Source of the DNA: Mesaphorura yosii | Taxonomy: Eukaryota > Arthropoda > Collembola > Poduromorpha > Tullbergiidae | Assembly: GCA_009869945.1 (NCBI GenBank) | Contig: WIXG01000097.1 | Span: forward strand, 124,001-188,000 | Length of the DNA stretch: 64,000 bases | Reading direction: 5' to 3' | Shown here: positions 11,756 through 26,000 of the stretch, piece by piece | Layout: every line of letters starts with the position of its first letter | How positions within the stretch are numbered: position 1 is the stretch's first letter | Notes under the pieces: generated by a model | What the model was told of the DNA's origin: nothing | Database searches by the model: none | Seen by the model: the letters and a program-made list of their open reading frames with translations, nothing else | Position numbers and translations under genes: made by a program

Positions 11756-13131
11756 TCATTTGAGAGACCCTGAGATGTCATGCAGGGCAGGATTGCGATG
11801 GCGAAGAAGCGGAAGCTTTTCTGGGATCACAATTGGTATGTGTCGTGTCACAGAAGGTATTGCTGGTTCGTTTTCCGGGTCGAGACTTGCACTTGCTCTC
11901 AATTCAATTGGGTCGAGGTATATGGTTGGTGTCGACACGACATCGTCGTTGAAAACGTCAGAATTGTCGTTGCCTTCGTCCAGCATGGTAAAGCAGCCGC
12001 CCATACCGGTAATTAAGGCATCAGATAGTAAGGAGTGACTTTCAAGCGCATGCTGTTGAGATGCGCTCATTACATCAACGGCCGACTTAATTGCTGCTTG
12101 GATTCGTCCATCCGGCAAGTAACCGACCAGATTCTGAGAAATTATCATGCTATTTTACAAGACAATTGAGTTCAAATGAATGCTTCGGCACTTTGCTCAC
12201 CGTTTAATGACCACATGAAGAGCTGTCGATTTCAATTTATCAGATGCTGGGTGTATTTTTACAAAGCCGACAAACCCGGCAATCATTAGCAAATAACGCA
12301 GACCAATAAAATACACCCATAAGGTGACTGCCAGCAGTACTTTAAAGCCTGCCCAAGAAATTAACTCAAAATCCATCAGCTCGGCCAGCCTGCAGTGTCA
12401 AGCATCAACCTCATCAAGTCAAACAGAGAGAAAAGCGACGTTTTTGGCATGATTCAATTTATTTACCTCGATAAGTGCGCATGGACACTCTTGAATATTG
12501 GCAAAATAGCTTGTATGACTTTCACTAACTCCACGAGGGTCTGCAGCTTGTGTAAAGGGTGTATTGTTGTTTGGGTTTGACCATTTGGAATTGTTGGAGC
12601 TGGAGGTGAAAGCACATTGATTGGAATTTGACTGACACTGATCGGGCTATCAGTTAAAGCGATATGTTGGTTGAATTCATCCGCAGCTTCAACACTCTGT
12701 ACAGCATAAATTAAATAATGGTCAAATGCATTCACGACGACATACGAGAAGGAGAAAAATGACTTTTGTGACTTGAGACGAGACACAATTACTTACAATT
12801 AGTCGAAATAACACATAGCACAGCAGTGACAATGGAATCATGTACAATTGGAAGTTGTACACAATGTATTCGTACCACATGAATGCTATAAGCAGAAGCT
12901 GGGAATTCTTCCAAGCATCAATGTCCCTAAAATCCAAATTTGAGTTAGGACTGCAAGCACTATTGTCTTGAATCTATTTTGCCCTACATATAACTGAGAG
13001 TTAAAACAAGCTTACAAAAGGGATCCAAGTATATCGTTCGCAAGTACAGCGTATTTCTTCAGACTTCCCAACTTCCGAAGGGCACTGCTTTCAACCAGCG
13101 AGTCGAGCAATTTTAACGAGTCTTGATCCAT
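11756..13131 (-). CDS. MCTP-like two-pass membrane protein without C2 domains
   Basis: Five exons (13131-13016, 12926-12797, 12696-12467, 12389-12201, 12149-11756) give 352 residues. The order matches the C-terminal part of MCTP proteins. A segment with LRKLGSLKKYAVLAN leads into a membrane region (YNFQLYMIPLSLLCYVLFRL). An amphipathic helix (HKLQTLVELVKVIQAIL) follows, then a second membrane region (FKVLLAVTLWVYFIGLRYLLMIAGF) and a polar tail rich in Ser and Pro. The parent-type gene lies 1.1 kb upstream on the same strand. No C2 domain was found between 13132 and 14261. An upstream frame there (13591-13373) contains STWSSILW, but no convincing C2 strand. MCTPs anchor in the ER or endosomal membrane. 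What a form without Ca2+/lipid-binding C2 domains does is not known. The start is the first ATG of the exon, and a longer N-terminus is possible. Confidence 0.68.
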
Positions 13132-14261
13132 AATTATTTCATAGGCAAGAGAACAACCTGACTAAATAACGAGAATACGAGAAACAAGGTGACAGCAATA
13201 AGTGGAAAATGTATAGTCTATCATATCCGTAGAAATTCGTGGTTGTGCCATTGGATGGAATTCTGCATGCACTGAAATCGTCTGGCAGTATGCCTAATTT
13301 GTAAATAGAGTTGAACAAATTCGGTCTGAATAATTCCATCTGCGGTCAGCTATCAACCAATTTAATCGTCTACTACTGGCTTCCTAAAGTCTTGCAGTCT
13401 AGCCCATGAGAGTTATACAAACCTTTAAACCACAAGATCGATGACCAAGTGGATAGCTGCGCTGCGTCTTTTAAATTCTTGCATAGCTGCTCCGACGCAG
13501 AAAAATGACGGAATGGACGGGACTCTTGCACTTGGTAACTTCCGATATGAATCAGCATCAACGGGATCAACGTCATGTCTTTAATGATCATAATCTTTTA
13601 AGCGACAATAAATTAACTTAACAATAAAAATAGATAACAATGGAAGAGAAGAATCTCTTGCAAATCGCCATTCACTCGTGTCTCTGCCAAAATATTCACA
13701 AATAATGAAAAATTTCAATATCACATTTTCAGCAGTGCACACTCAAAAATATGTCAACAACATTTATAATCTTCAGTGCATTCTTCAATACTTCTTGGGG
13801 ATTAATTCCACCGACGACAGTGCGAGCGACGAGAGAGATTGCATTTGTGCGCGTGCAGAAACGACATTGAGATAGTATACATCATAAATCTAATTGATAA
13901 GTCTATCTTGAAATATTAGATGAGCAAGTTAGTTAGACGTAGTAACAACAAGAATAATTTGAAGAAGTTGCAGATAATGCAAGGTAACAACACTTACAGG
14001 ACAGGTTCATATTTAAAACTCTCGGTGATGAACAACAGGTACGTGCGGAAGGGTTTGCAATAATTTATCAACAACAATTTGAATCGACATTTTAAATATT
14101 ACCATTGCATTGCCCACATTCTCGCAAAGATTAATGGAACAGTTTCAAATTAATCAACATTTTGTGCTTGGAATTTTCTGAATCTCGATGTAGGCCTAAA
14201 TGTTTTATTTTCAGGCTCGACAACAACCTTTGTACTTTGTGCAACCACGAACCGGCCGCGA
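13132..14261 (-). other. Spacer between the MCTP-like gene and MCTP
   Basis: Contains minus-strand open frames at 13591-13373 and 13339-13139 that could be untranslated or extra 5' exons of the MCTP-like gene. Neither joins it cleanly in frame and neither shows a domain. The rest is AT-rich with nothing recognised. Confidence 0.35.
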
Positions 14262-17200
14262 TCACCAGAATTTATACTTTTTCTTTTGTGGCGCAAGCTG
14301 TTTTGCTGGCGGACTCCTGCTTCTCGACTGTGCGGAAGTGTCTTGCGGCAAAGCGGACATTCGTTGCTGCTTGTAGAAGATCTAAACAATAAAACCATGC
14401 TATGTCAAACTAACTGTGTGTTTGAATATTGCACTAATGAACATTAGAAATCTTACCAGTTGCTGGTTATCTGGAACTCGAAGCAGGAGGTTGTAGACTT
14501 CGTTGGTGGGCTTTACGTGCGGTCTAATAAGAGGCCTTAAAAACTTATGGAGACCCCACACCATCAGCAGATATCGTAATGGAATGAAGTACAGCACAAC
14601 TGTGCCAATGAGAAGGGCGATAATTGCTATCCACGAGATAAATGGCACAACCATTCTGAACATGCTGCAAACAAACAAAACGTCAGAATGGATGAAAGTC
14701 TCGCTCAATAATGCAATAACTCCGAAAGCTTCGCCCTTCACTTACTTCCTGGTGCTTTCGCAAATGGATGCAATATCACCCAAAGTGTTTTGCAATGTCT
14801 GAGTTGCGTCTTGCACAGCTTGAAGTTTTTGTCTTAAACTCATTTTCTTCTCATCACCGTCACCTTGTCCATCTTCATCATCGTCATCCAAAACGATCGT
14901 GTCGTCGTCTTCAATATCCTCCACTAATGGAGTTCCGGTAACTGCTGAAATCTAAAGCAGACCAAATGTTGAGCTGCAGTCTTTTCAGATTCAAGTGGAG
15001 TGAGTACTCAGCTTACCAGCCACTGTCTCAAGATCAGAATCAACAGTAAAAGCGGAATCATAAAAGGCTGGAAAGTAAACACGATGACTTGGTAAAGGAT
15101 GAGGGCTATTATGCTCCGGACGGGATATTCCCATTCGACGCAGCTTCTATATGATCACGTACAAGAACAAGAATTATTACAAAGCCCGTGAAGTGGGTAA
15201 AATCAGCGAAACGGGACGTACTGCATATACTGAAGTACGTCATAGATGGCCATGCCAATTTTCCTCAGTCGATCAATGTTTAGCAGAAATATTTCTCGTT
15301 TTAGTCTTTGATCTGGTGGAATGAACTTTTGTTCGGGGGGATCCATCACTCGTACAGCACCACGAATCTATTGCACGGTGAAGGATTAAATGAGCATCAA
15401 GTTTTGTTCTCCAGAGGCGTTTGAAATGTAATGATCTTGTAACTTCAATCCTACTCTTTTGCTGTTAGACTTACCGGATTCCAGACGAGATCCATTTCAA
15501 GGAGGATTTGTGGGTTGGTTCCACGTGCTGCGCGAATTAGCTTTACATCCTTCAAAACGTACCACTTCTTCTCGCCATTTTTTATTCGCCAGAGAGGAAT
15601 GCTGATTCTTCCAAGAAATTCTGTCTTGTGGTTTCTGTCTTCGTCGTAAACAGTCACGTCCAAGATTGAAGTAATGTCTTTTACTGCGAAGGTGAAAATT
15701 TTGTTCCAAACTGGTGTTAATGTGCGATATTCTGTCTGAGTCTATTGGCACACAAAATGGGCAATTGAGGATTCAACCCAGCACACAATGTGCAACTACC
15801 ATAATAATACCCTACCTGTAATCTAGCATTGACTAATTCAAGAACACAGAATGGGTCCGACTTCCCTCCGATGTCTGCAGCTGCCAAACCTTGAGCTTCA
15901 TACACCTTCACGGTCAAGAGACCGACATCTTTCAAGGAATGTAAACTTCTTGTCAACGCCTAAAGAAAAGCGCCTCAGTTATTGGCCGAACAAAATCATC
16001 ACGAGATACAAAACATGTGCTTACGTAGCGATTTTCAATCGCAGTAGATTCTTCTTGAGATGGTTTATAACTGGCAAGATCAGAAATGGTTTCCGCACCA
16101 CTCGTGCCTAAAAGTTTCATAAAAGACGTGATTCAGGCAGGATGGTCCAAATTCTGTTTTCCCCTTCTGATTATGTGGCGTACCCGAAATTGTTAATAGG
16201 AGTGAGACTTCACCAGACCCTTCCTGAAGAGGGTACGTGACATGATGAGTTTCTTCTTTCGAGAGCACACCAATATCAATGGCGCATCTCCCGATGTAGT
16301 CTTTGCTGAACGCCTCGTCGAATACTTGAATCTCCAGCATTTGTGGCTGTCCCTCGTACAAGTAAAAGTCAAACTGCTCCAACCACTTTGGATGCGTTGT
16401 TCTCGTCACTGTGCGTGATTTGTATTTCTGATTCCCCAATCTGTCGGTCATTGAATTTTGACATCTGACACCTCGCACATTTATCTTGATCATGACATTC
16501 GAGCATTTTTGTTTACCTGAACTTCACATAATTATCCATTACAATCTTATCCTCTCCTGTCGATGAGAGATCCTTAGCTTCAAGTAACAGCACGGTCAGA
16601 ACGCTACTCCAAATCTGACTCTTGAGTCTTCTTTGCGAATCAGCGAGGCGACAACTACCAGCTTGGCCATCGCTCAGCCACTGTTGTAAATTCATGAATA
16701 TATTAATTACTTCTCAATTAGTGCTGCAAAACGGTCGGACGCAAACACGCAGATGATACGTGATAGTCAAGTCACTGACGGTCGTGAAGTCAGGAGCTGA
16801 TTGCAATTGATTAGGGTATTTTCACTGTCGTGAGCTCTGAGATCGGTTGACAACTTGAAATAAGCGTGCGGTTCGTGTTAAAGACCGTCGAATTATCTTT
16901 CTACTACATTGTGCGTAGCTGGCCAGGGAATATAAAGCAATTAAAAGCGTGCCACATCAAGGGACAAGACTCCAAAGCATAGAACACGAACAGGAGAAAA
17001 CAGAAACCTAAGTAATCGTCATTTGCTCACTTTGACTGAATTGTCAAGCTTCTCATTCAGTGCACTTCTCAATGACTGTGGTAATGGTTGCAGAAAGTGA
17101 CTAAGCTACAAAGAAATGAAAAGAAAATCATATACCATAATTATAAAGTGAAAAGCATTTCTTGCATATAAATTGAGACAAATGCGAAAGTGCGCAAGAA

Positions 17201-20200
17201 ATTACTTCCCAGATGAATTGCATTTTGCATGAAATGAAAATAAAGTGTAAATGCCTCCCGAAGAACAGTGTTCCATCGCTCGCCGCCACCGCATGCGAGC
17301 ATGCGCATGTGTTTACAAAGGAATTCTAGACATATTAGACGCAATTCATGCGCTGCAGACTCTACTTTCTGTTTTCGGTTCGTTTTGTTTACATGCGCGA
17401 CTCAGAGACTAATAAAAACCACATGAATTGCATGACAAACAAGAAAGAACCTGGACTTACAACTTCTTTCTCCTCGATGGTTCTAGGCACGAGTGTGAAC
17501 GTGAGTGTAATTTCACCCATCGGACTCTCGCCAGGCATATTATTCTCACTCAGCGTCAGACTAAGCTCCTGAGACTTGTGCGGCGTCAGCCGCGATGGAT
17601 CCAACGCTGTCATCCCCATAAAGTCATCTTGGAAACCCCAATCATAGTCAAATACCTGTTGAGAAAGGAGACCGTACGCAAAAACTGTAATCAATATCCA
17701 TTTTCAATTTTCAGGAGAACGTCATTATCGACCGTCAAGTGCTAATTGAAAAAAGTGAAGCGCAAGTCTGGTTTGGAAGCGTCACACCCGCACCGCGTCT
17801 GGAATTTATGCTCTAAAAATTCGCAATGCGGGCGGCATGCATGCATGGGCTTTTTAATTAAAAAATTAGGCTCGAGATAATTCGGAATGTATGCATTATT
17901 AATTAGGACGCGCTTCAGACAACCTAGCTAATTAGACCGCCAGCGCAAATTAGCTATTCAAACAACCGCCAGCACTGCCAGCCGCCTACCTTGAATATGA
18001 TTGGTTGGTTGATGTCGTTGATGGGAAGCACGAACGACTCGTCCCATATTGGATTCAAATCTCGGTATATCGTCTTGCTCTTGTAGTGCAACTTATCACC
18101 AATCTTCACTTTGACGTAAGGATCGCTGCTTCCTGCAAATTGAAGTATAAAGCTTTGAAATAGAAGTTGAAAAAGGCCACCTTTGTTCAATGGCAAGAGG
18201 TAATTGGCGTATAAAAGTTAGCCTGCAGTCATTTAAGAAATGGATCATGCCGTGATCATAAACCTGTCCAGACCAGAAATAGAATTTATCCCACTTCTTC
18301 CTACTCCATGCTCAGTGTTCACCAATTAGAGAACATCTTGAAGTCAAATAAAAGTCAGTCTGCGGAAAGGATTCCATGACTAAAGCTCCCCGACTTAATC
18401 TTCCCGCGACTGTACATGGAATACAAGGTTTAAAGTGTTAATACGCGTGTCCCCAATCTCCCACAAGTGTGTAGTCCACATTGTCCGTGAATAGGACCGA
18501 TGAGACTTTTTGCACTAATAATGCGTGTTGGGAGCATTTTCGTGTGAATATTTTCCCATCCTTAATACTTCTTTACCCCGGGTCCAAATAAAGACTTGCC
18601 CGTTATTGGATCTGCACTGCTTTTGCTAATGAAATATGTTAGCGAAAGTTGACTGACTCTATTATCTTAACATTAATCGGGTAGATATAGCCGCGGTCAG
18701 ATACAGTCCCGGCAGATTGGGTCCGGGTAGATTAAGTGGGGGAGAATCAGTCGTGTTACGTGCGGAAAAAGGACGAGAATTGCCCCCTGGAACATAAAAT
18801 TAACTCCATCAGGCGTGGCTTTTATACTACCGTCCTCATTTTCTCCGTTGACATTTAATGGGCTCAGTCTCATGAGAAATGGGAACCGGCCCGTAATTAA
18901 GGAGGAGACTGGCAGAAATTCGCGTTATGAATGGCGCCTACACAGTATAGTTAGTAATCCGTAGTACAGTTAGAAGAAAAATGGTAGCATCGCAGCGTGA
19001 ATTCAATATTAATAGCCTCAAAAGGTTAATAAAGCCTCGAGTTCCTGAAAAATTAATCCTGCAAGCTTGAGTTCACTGAGCTGACACAACCCACATATCA
19101 AGCATTTAATCCATTTAATAATGCACGGACAAAACAAAGAGTTGCACTTACCACATGTGTCTCGCGCGACCAGATTCCTTCCTCTCTGAAGATGAACATT
19201 TAATGTGTAGAACGGAATATTGGAAGCTGGCATACTATTCGTTTGGGGAACTAGAATCCCTTCTGATGACCGCTTAGCCGAAGTAGAATTAGTCGAAATA
19301 TCACAATTTGTACGGTTTGTGGTGTTGTCTTTGTACGGAATCTCTGATCCACCATTTACAGACCTCAGTTCACTACTGCTAAGATCTTTGTGTGCAATGT
19401 TCGAACCAACATTCACGGAAATTGAGCCGGAGACGGACGAAAGCTTGCCACCTGTTGTCGAGTCACATTCAGATGAATTGTGCTGCGGTTTTGACGGTGC
19501 ACCATTCTTGGACTTAGGTGAAGTGTATAGTGGTGCTCCTGAAAATAAAAGGAATTAGGATCTCACAACACCGCTCGCAGAATCCTGGCAGCTAATCGAA
19601 GCTAAATTAAGTCGTATGCACGTATTCTAATTAACCGCTTTTGCTTTGGTTCAAAACAAATATTGACAGACGCACGACCATAAACTGTACGTCCAGTCAT
19701 GCAAGAAGCCGAACTATCGAATACAGCTGTAGCTGGTTCGCCCAGCTCAGAGACAGGCTAAAACGGAGTTATAGTAGGCAAACGGAAGGTTCTTTTAATA
19801 GAAAAACACATTTGTGACTTAACCACGCACAAGGTCACCTTATCCCGTACGAACATACTAAAGCATAATACAGAGAGTACCAAGTCAGTCAAAAAAGGTG
19901 AAGAGTATGAAGAGCACCGAGCAGCATAATAAAGATTTCATCTGTCACTAGCATCGTAGTAATCGTAGACCTCTGAGACTCACTTCAGCACTAATCCTCA
20001 CATCGTACAACATTAAATTGGTTTTTCATGGTCAGTGACATTTACAATGCAACCGACAAGCGCCGCCGTCGGCTGTCACAATGAAGCTATTGTTCATGAA
20101 TTGCGGATCATGAGATCAAATCAAATGATCAAGCTGGTAATTTAATTCAAAGAGTCAAAGATGAGCCAACTCCGAATAACGCTATTGCGTATTTTTTGCA

Positions 20201-23027
20201 TGAAACTCGAACAACTCTTAAAATAGAAATGATCAACGTCCGTGTGACCAAAATTTATGGAAAATTTTATCAAATGACGCAAAGCACTTGTTTTGGAAAG
20301 CACAGACTTCCCAAAATTGTGAGGCAACAAAAGTCAGAAATCAATTAAAAATGAAACGAAAAGTCGTAAACTTTTTGATAGGTACTGCGGAAGCAGAACA
20401 CAACAAAAGTAGAAACGTACAGTCGCACAGAGTCTCGAGGTCCACGCCACGAGTATAAATTTGTGACATGTTAAAAATTTGGAACTGATTCAATAAATTT
20501 TACTATACGCTTATCGTTCGCAATTCGCAAATGTAAACAGTCGAGTTCACGCGACTAAAGATTTAAGTAGACTGCAACGGAGAACAGCTTGGCATTGACT
20601 GACATAACTGTAACTTTTGCCTATCACGGTTATTATTCTCTGTGTGAAGTGTGAAATAAACAGAACCCCTGAATTATTAACCCGAGTTGGGTTGTTGGCT
20701 AATTTGACAGATATCTCCATCGCGCATTTGGGACTCACCTGAAATGCCAATTAATGTGTCCGTAGAGTCCACATCCCTTGACAGGCTGCAGCAGGTAGAG
20801 AATTGATGATGATGCTGGTGATGGTGATGCACTGGAGACGGAGATGCGGACGACGAGTCTTTGTCTCTGGACCTGTCTCGAGCCTTTGAAATTCTCGACT
20901 GAAACGAGTTACAAATGAGAAGAGTTAAAAGTGCGACTGGCTTCGTACGTGCAACAGTAAGGCTAGACGAGCAGTGTTTTCATTAGATTCACACTGCTTT
21001 GATCGCATTCACTACGAGCGTACAGATGCGGATGTTAAATGCTCACTCAGGCGATCTCCGAAAAACTACCAGAACTGAATTTTTGATACGAGACTTTTAT
21101 CCAATTTTGTGGAAACAACAAGCGAGAGTTCTGTGAATTCGACGAAAGACTCTAGCGGGATAGTAATAAAGTTGCTTTTTACTCAGAATTCTTGCTCACG
21201 TTACTCGTTACACGCAGTTTGTCCGCGAAATTCTGCACTGCATTTAATGACAAGAGCCGTAACCGTGTTCTGAGTTCGTACGATAGAAATATTAGACGTG
21301 TTGCCGGAAGATAGTCTGCTGCTGCTGCCAGTACCGGCAGTCCTCCTACTGACACGAGATTATTTAGTTATAGATATTATACGAGAGACTAATGGACTTT
21401 CCAAAATGGCAAACTATGAGAAGAATAGTGCAGCTTTCGAAATGGAAATTTACACGCACGAGAGCCTCTTGACAGGCGACGCGACCGACGTCTGAAATGA
21501 AACATTCTCGTTACACTCTTTCCCTCGACCGCTTAAACGATCGCTAAACTAAAAGATATTGCACAGATGGGCTCAAGAGCAATGACAAAAATGACGGAGA
21601 AAAAACAAAGCTAAAATCTACTGGTCAAGCCCGAAATACACTAATAACATGCATGTGCAATTTAATTTAGTTGATAAGATACGGTTTCCTGAATCAATAA
21701 AAAACTCCGGCCTAGCTCAGCTCGCATGGGTTCCAAAGTTCCGATCTGCGTGTCTCCTGCCCTGCCCTGCCACCCTATCCGATCAAATTACATATGAGCG
21801 AAGTAGAATATCCAGAATATGATACGACTTAATTTCTGCTTTCCGGCTCAATTCGCCATAATAATCCGCGCTTTTTTTACTTACGGCTACAATAGACATC
21901 ACTCCGTTCATTTTGCCCCGGCACGCAAATTGAAACCTGAACCGAACTTCTATAGTTTACAATACAACTTTACTTTCTAAGAAGTAACACTCCAGAAGCA
22001 CCTCTGTCACTGGCAGCGTAGCAAACGCTGGATTTAAATGTAAACTTTTAGATTCAAACACAAACACCAGCAATTTAAGACTTATACGGGGAATTACACT
22101 GCGGAATGCACTAATTTAATTGAAAAACCACAACCTTTGTGGTACAGGACTAATGACTAATTTAATTCGTACGACCCAGCGTAGAATGTAACGCGTAATG
22201 ATAGTAATGCCCTGCAAATGTAGGCAAAATAATACGCAATTATTTGGCCGCCGCCTGGCCAGGAAAAGGATAAGTTAACTGCTAAATAAAATGCAAGTAA
22301 ATAGTTGATAAGACATGTAAACTGTGCTGCCTGATGGCCGGGCATGAGTTTCCTTTATGCAAGCAATTCGTCTGAACTCGTAATCGATATTGGAACATCA
22401 TGTGCATATGGACTTTATTTATTGCCTTGCCCTGAACGTGTGATTTGGTAATTCTCCAGATGCGAGTGCATGCATCTAATTAGAATTTAACGCCCGAGCA
22501 GCAGTAATCTTACCTTCAAGTGTGTCATGTATCCCGTAGCTTTGGAAATGAAACCGCGTGAAGGTGAACTGTTCGCACTGCTCCCTTCCGATGACAGCGT
22601 TCTTTGCCTCTTTCGTTGCTCAACTGCAGCTGCTTTTGGTTTGTAATCTTCTTCTTGCTCAGATTCCTCAGAGGTCGTCATCTGGTCATGATCCGACTTC
22701 CGGCCCTGTAAGCTTACGGTTTTTGAAACTGCAAAATATCTCGAGCTATTGTTCCGTCTCTACCTTTGTAAGGTTTGCATCTGATCTAGACAGAAACCTC
22801 CCCACTCTTTCCAGTCTCGACAGTCTTGGAGAAGCAGGCGTTGATGAACAAGATGAGTAATTGGCATTTGGTCGCAGTGTGGATGATTTGTCGCCATTGC
22901 CATTTCTCGCTTCTTTCGAACTACCACCACGCTTCAATTTCGCAATCTTCCGTGCAATTGATTTCTTGCTCGATTTAGCAGTATTGGAAGAGGTATTTGC
23001 ATTCGGAGACAATGAGTAGCTTTCCAT
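14262..23027 (-). CDS. Mctp: Multiple C2 and transmembrane domain protein (MCTP)
   Basis: Seventeen exons give 1046 residues: 23027-22764, 22705-22514, 20898-20739, 19538-19152, 18132-17990, 17655-17461, 17105-17031, 16680-16517, 16440-16184, 16107-16025, 15959-15816, 15741-15475, 15367-15222, 15146-15017, 14951-14746, 14664-14457, 14381-14262. A disordered N-terminus holds basic patches and a His-rich run ([11 protein letters not shown]). Three C2 domains follow. C2A has [11 protein letters not shown] and [14 protein letters not shown]2B has [10 protein letters not shown] and [12 protein letters not shown]2C has [10 protein letters not shown] and [13 protein letters not shown]. The acidic Ca2+ ligands look mostly kept, but C2B has MDNY where SDPY is usual. 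The C-terminus has two membrane segments ([21 protein letters not shown] and [20 protein letters not shown]) separated by an acidic loop. In flies and vertebrates MCTP sits in ER or endosomes and supports presynaptic homeostasis. Large introns near the 5' end suggest regulated expression. Confidence 0.9.
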
Positions 23028-26000
23028 CGTGCTTAACTTCCAGCCACGAGCCTATTTACTGGTGACCCAGTTTGAAAGAAGCATTTGCAGATTGGATGGA
23101 GAAATAATCACACCCGTTGGACCTGTTCAATGAAATTCATTAAGTCAATTCGAAGCAGTTGAAAATGTATTATTTCGCGAATCAAATGTCAACATTAAGA
23201 AAAGATTCCCGTTGTTCCTTGCCTGGTGAGTGCTGCTAGTGCAAGTGAGTTCGTAAACGGTTTAGGTTTACTGGAACTGCACCGATGCTCAACACTTTCT
23301 TACTGCATATGCGGGAAAGCGGGATAAATTATGCATAAGAATTTACCTGCAAAGTAATAAAATTCCGTCCGTTCTCATATTCCCACGTCGTGCTCGTGTG
23401 CTTCGCTTCAACCACGCCCGAAAGGTTTATGGACTCATGTTCTGCGCTGCCGATTAATCAATATCATATTTCTGACTCCCAGCGTGGCTCTGTTGCATGA
23501 TTATGCATATCGAAGGCCTTAAGCAGGTCTCAAATTAGTTGGGCGACCTTTCCTACAAAGTGGCGTGCCTTCCAGCGGAGTATTATTTTAATGCGAATGT
23601 TCTACACTACACCGAGCAGTGTAAAGGCCGTGTCAGTTATTCCAGTTATTCGGGCATTCCATTAATTAGCGGGTCGACTGCTGTCGAGACGGTGACATTT
23701 TTGCCGAAGCTGAAAATGACATGTCGCAGCTACTTGATGAATGTTCAGTTGGCTTCATGTTTGCAGAATTTTGCTCAGTTTATTGTTAGCGTTGAGTGCT
23801 TGCCAAAGTCACAGTTAGCACAGGCCTTTCATCCAACGAAATATTCACAGGAGGGTATATTAATTACACGGTGAATAGTGAATAGGCTGCTGTTTACCTT
23901 TAATTACGTCCTACACTGCAATTTTCATGTCTTCTTTTGATTACTTGAGTTGAGCCAATTCGATCAGGTACACTCGTGACACAATTCGTCTCAGGAAATG
24001 CTTCCACTTTCGCAGCCTTAATTTAATTACTTCAGTTTGCAACAATTAATTAGCACAGGGATATATTGTTTCTATTCTGTTCTTGCAATTTGTTCACTAG
24101 TTCACTTGCCAGAACTAAAAGTACAAAGACAGAGGTTATAACCGAGTTGTCACATAGCCGAACTAACCACTGAATGCAACATGTGATCGTCTGAGTAGCT
24201 GACCATGAAATGCCAGGTTGAGGAAGATGAAGAGGTTCGCGTGACTTTGGTATCTCACATTTCATGCACAAATTTACTTACGAAATTAATGAGGTACAAG
24301 ATCAAGTTGAGATTGAGATTCAGTTGTGTATGCTGTCCGGTTCACTTTTTCATTCCGCCACACCACGTATTGTTGTTATTGTGTCCAGACTAGTGCTCGT
24401 ATGGTCTCAAGGACGTTGGGTTTGGTGTATACCGCATTACGTAACCCAGGAGGATAGATGAGATGAGAGAAGCCAAATAAAGGACACTGTGATGCAACCG
24501 TAATTTCCATTGTGCGTGTTGCGAGAGTGAAGTCGGGCCGCGTTGATTAACAGCCAATGTCGTAATCTCTTTCAACCCCAATTTGATCTCCTTTGGAAGG
24601 TCCGCATATTACCTGATGGAACATGGAAGAAACCCCAATTTAGAGCTCCGAAGCGACACCAGCAAATTTCAGCGTTGAAACTTCTTTCCCTGCCTGCTAT
24701 CTCTAACTACTGGTAGCATCTTATATTTCAAAGCTATTTCAAGGGAATATTAAGTCTTCGTGAATGGTGAACGGGCTCTGATTGGTTCTAACTTGCTTTT
24801 TGCAAAATTGCAAAATCCGAAAATTCACCACAGGAAAGAGGGAACTGTTCCCTGATTCCTCATACTATTGATTCGGAGTGCTACGCTATCAACCCACGTT
24901 AAGATTTGCGTTGTGATTTGAAGAAAAGTCGCATATTGAATTAAATAATCCTCCTCCGAGCCAGGTTGAGTTGGCTGCTCTGTTTTTACTACGTGTTTAT
25001 TTTCAAAGTTTAGCCTGACTTTTTTGTTTACTCAGCGTGAGGTTGTTGAAACGAACAACCAACTTCAAGTTAGCTAGCTTTTTTGGCACGCAGCAATGAC
25101 AAATAAACTTTAAGCTCAACTCGAACCGTTTGAGTTTCTTTTGAATTTTTGATGTGTAATAAATTTGTAAGATCCTTCTCCTCGTGGAGCCTTGCGGGTG
25201 GATTGGATAGCACACCGAATAAGCCATAAACTATTAAGAAATGTTACACATGTAAAGAGCCCGAAAAGTAGGTTTACGGATTCATTTTCAGCAAAGACCA
25301 AGTAGTAAAATGAATATGGCTGACCTGTTTAACGATTAAGCCTGGGGACACTGTCATCACTTGAATACGGTTAGGCTTTAAGTTGAACTGTAACGGCCAC
25401 TTGTAAGAATATGTATCCGTTATAATGTAAAAGGCAAGACGTGAATGTAGAATTCGAACGAACAATGAGTGAATTCAAGTCAAAATATTGAAATTCAATT
25501 AAGACCGTAGTCCACTAAATAAAGTGTTGTTGTGTAAACACTTTATCCGTTTATCCCTGGCACGACATGCCCGTCTCCGGAAAGAAACTGGATAGACTGG
25601 CAGTTTTTTCACATTTAGCCAAGTGGAACCTTTCCATGGAGTATTGCTTTTGGATAAATACAGTCTTCGTGACAGGTTACTGCCCAGAGTCCGGCTGGTT
25701 TGAGGCTTGGAATGGACAGCTGATGCATAAATAATTCATGTCCGAATGATGGAGCAATGGGTCAGCATGTAATTTGCAACCGATGCTAAACTGTCTTCAA
25801 TACCTGAGTGGCAAATTGTTCTCATGCATTCGCAATGATGACCGCCAGTGCCTCAATTGTTATTGACTAAAGACAAACACGAGGTAACAAACACGATGCA
25901 CAAAACTGACTATTGTACACAGCACGCACACAAGACAAGAGAAAAAGAGGCAGTTATGCGGTAGTCCACGAAAACGCCAGAGGAATTCCAAATTTGGATT

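Noticed and set aside
13139-13591. Two minus-strand frames considered as a C2-containing 5' part of the MCTP-like gene
   Set aside because: STWSSILW recalls the start of MCTP C2B, but no following C2 strands or calcium-loop aspartates are present and the frames do not splice cleanly to the next exon.
21298-21495. A plus-strand frame of 65 codons in a large MCTP intron
   Set aside because: The Leu-rich start is followed by ordinary sequence with no domain and no splice partner. It is most likely chance.
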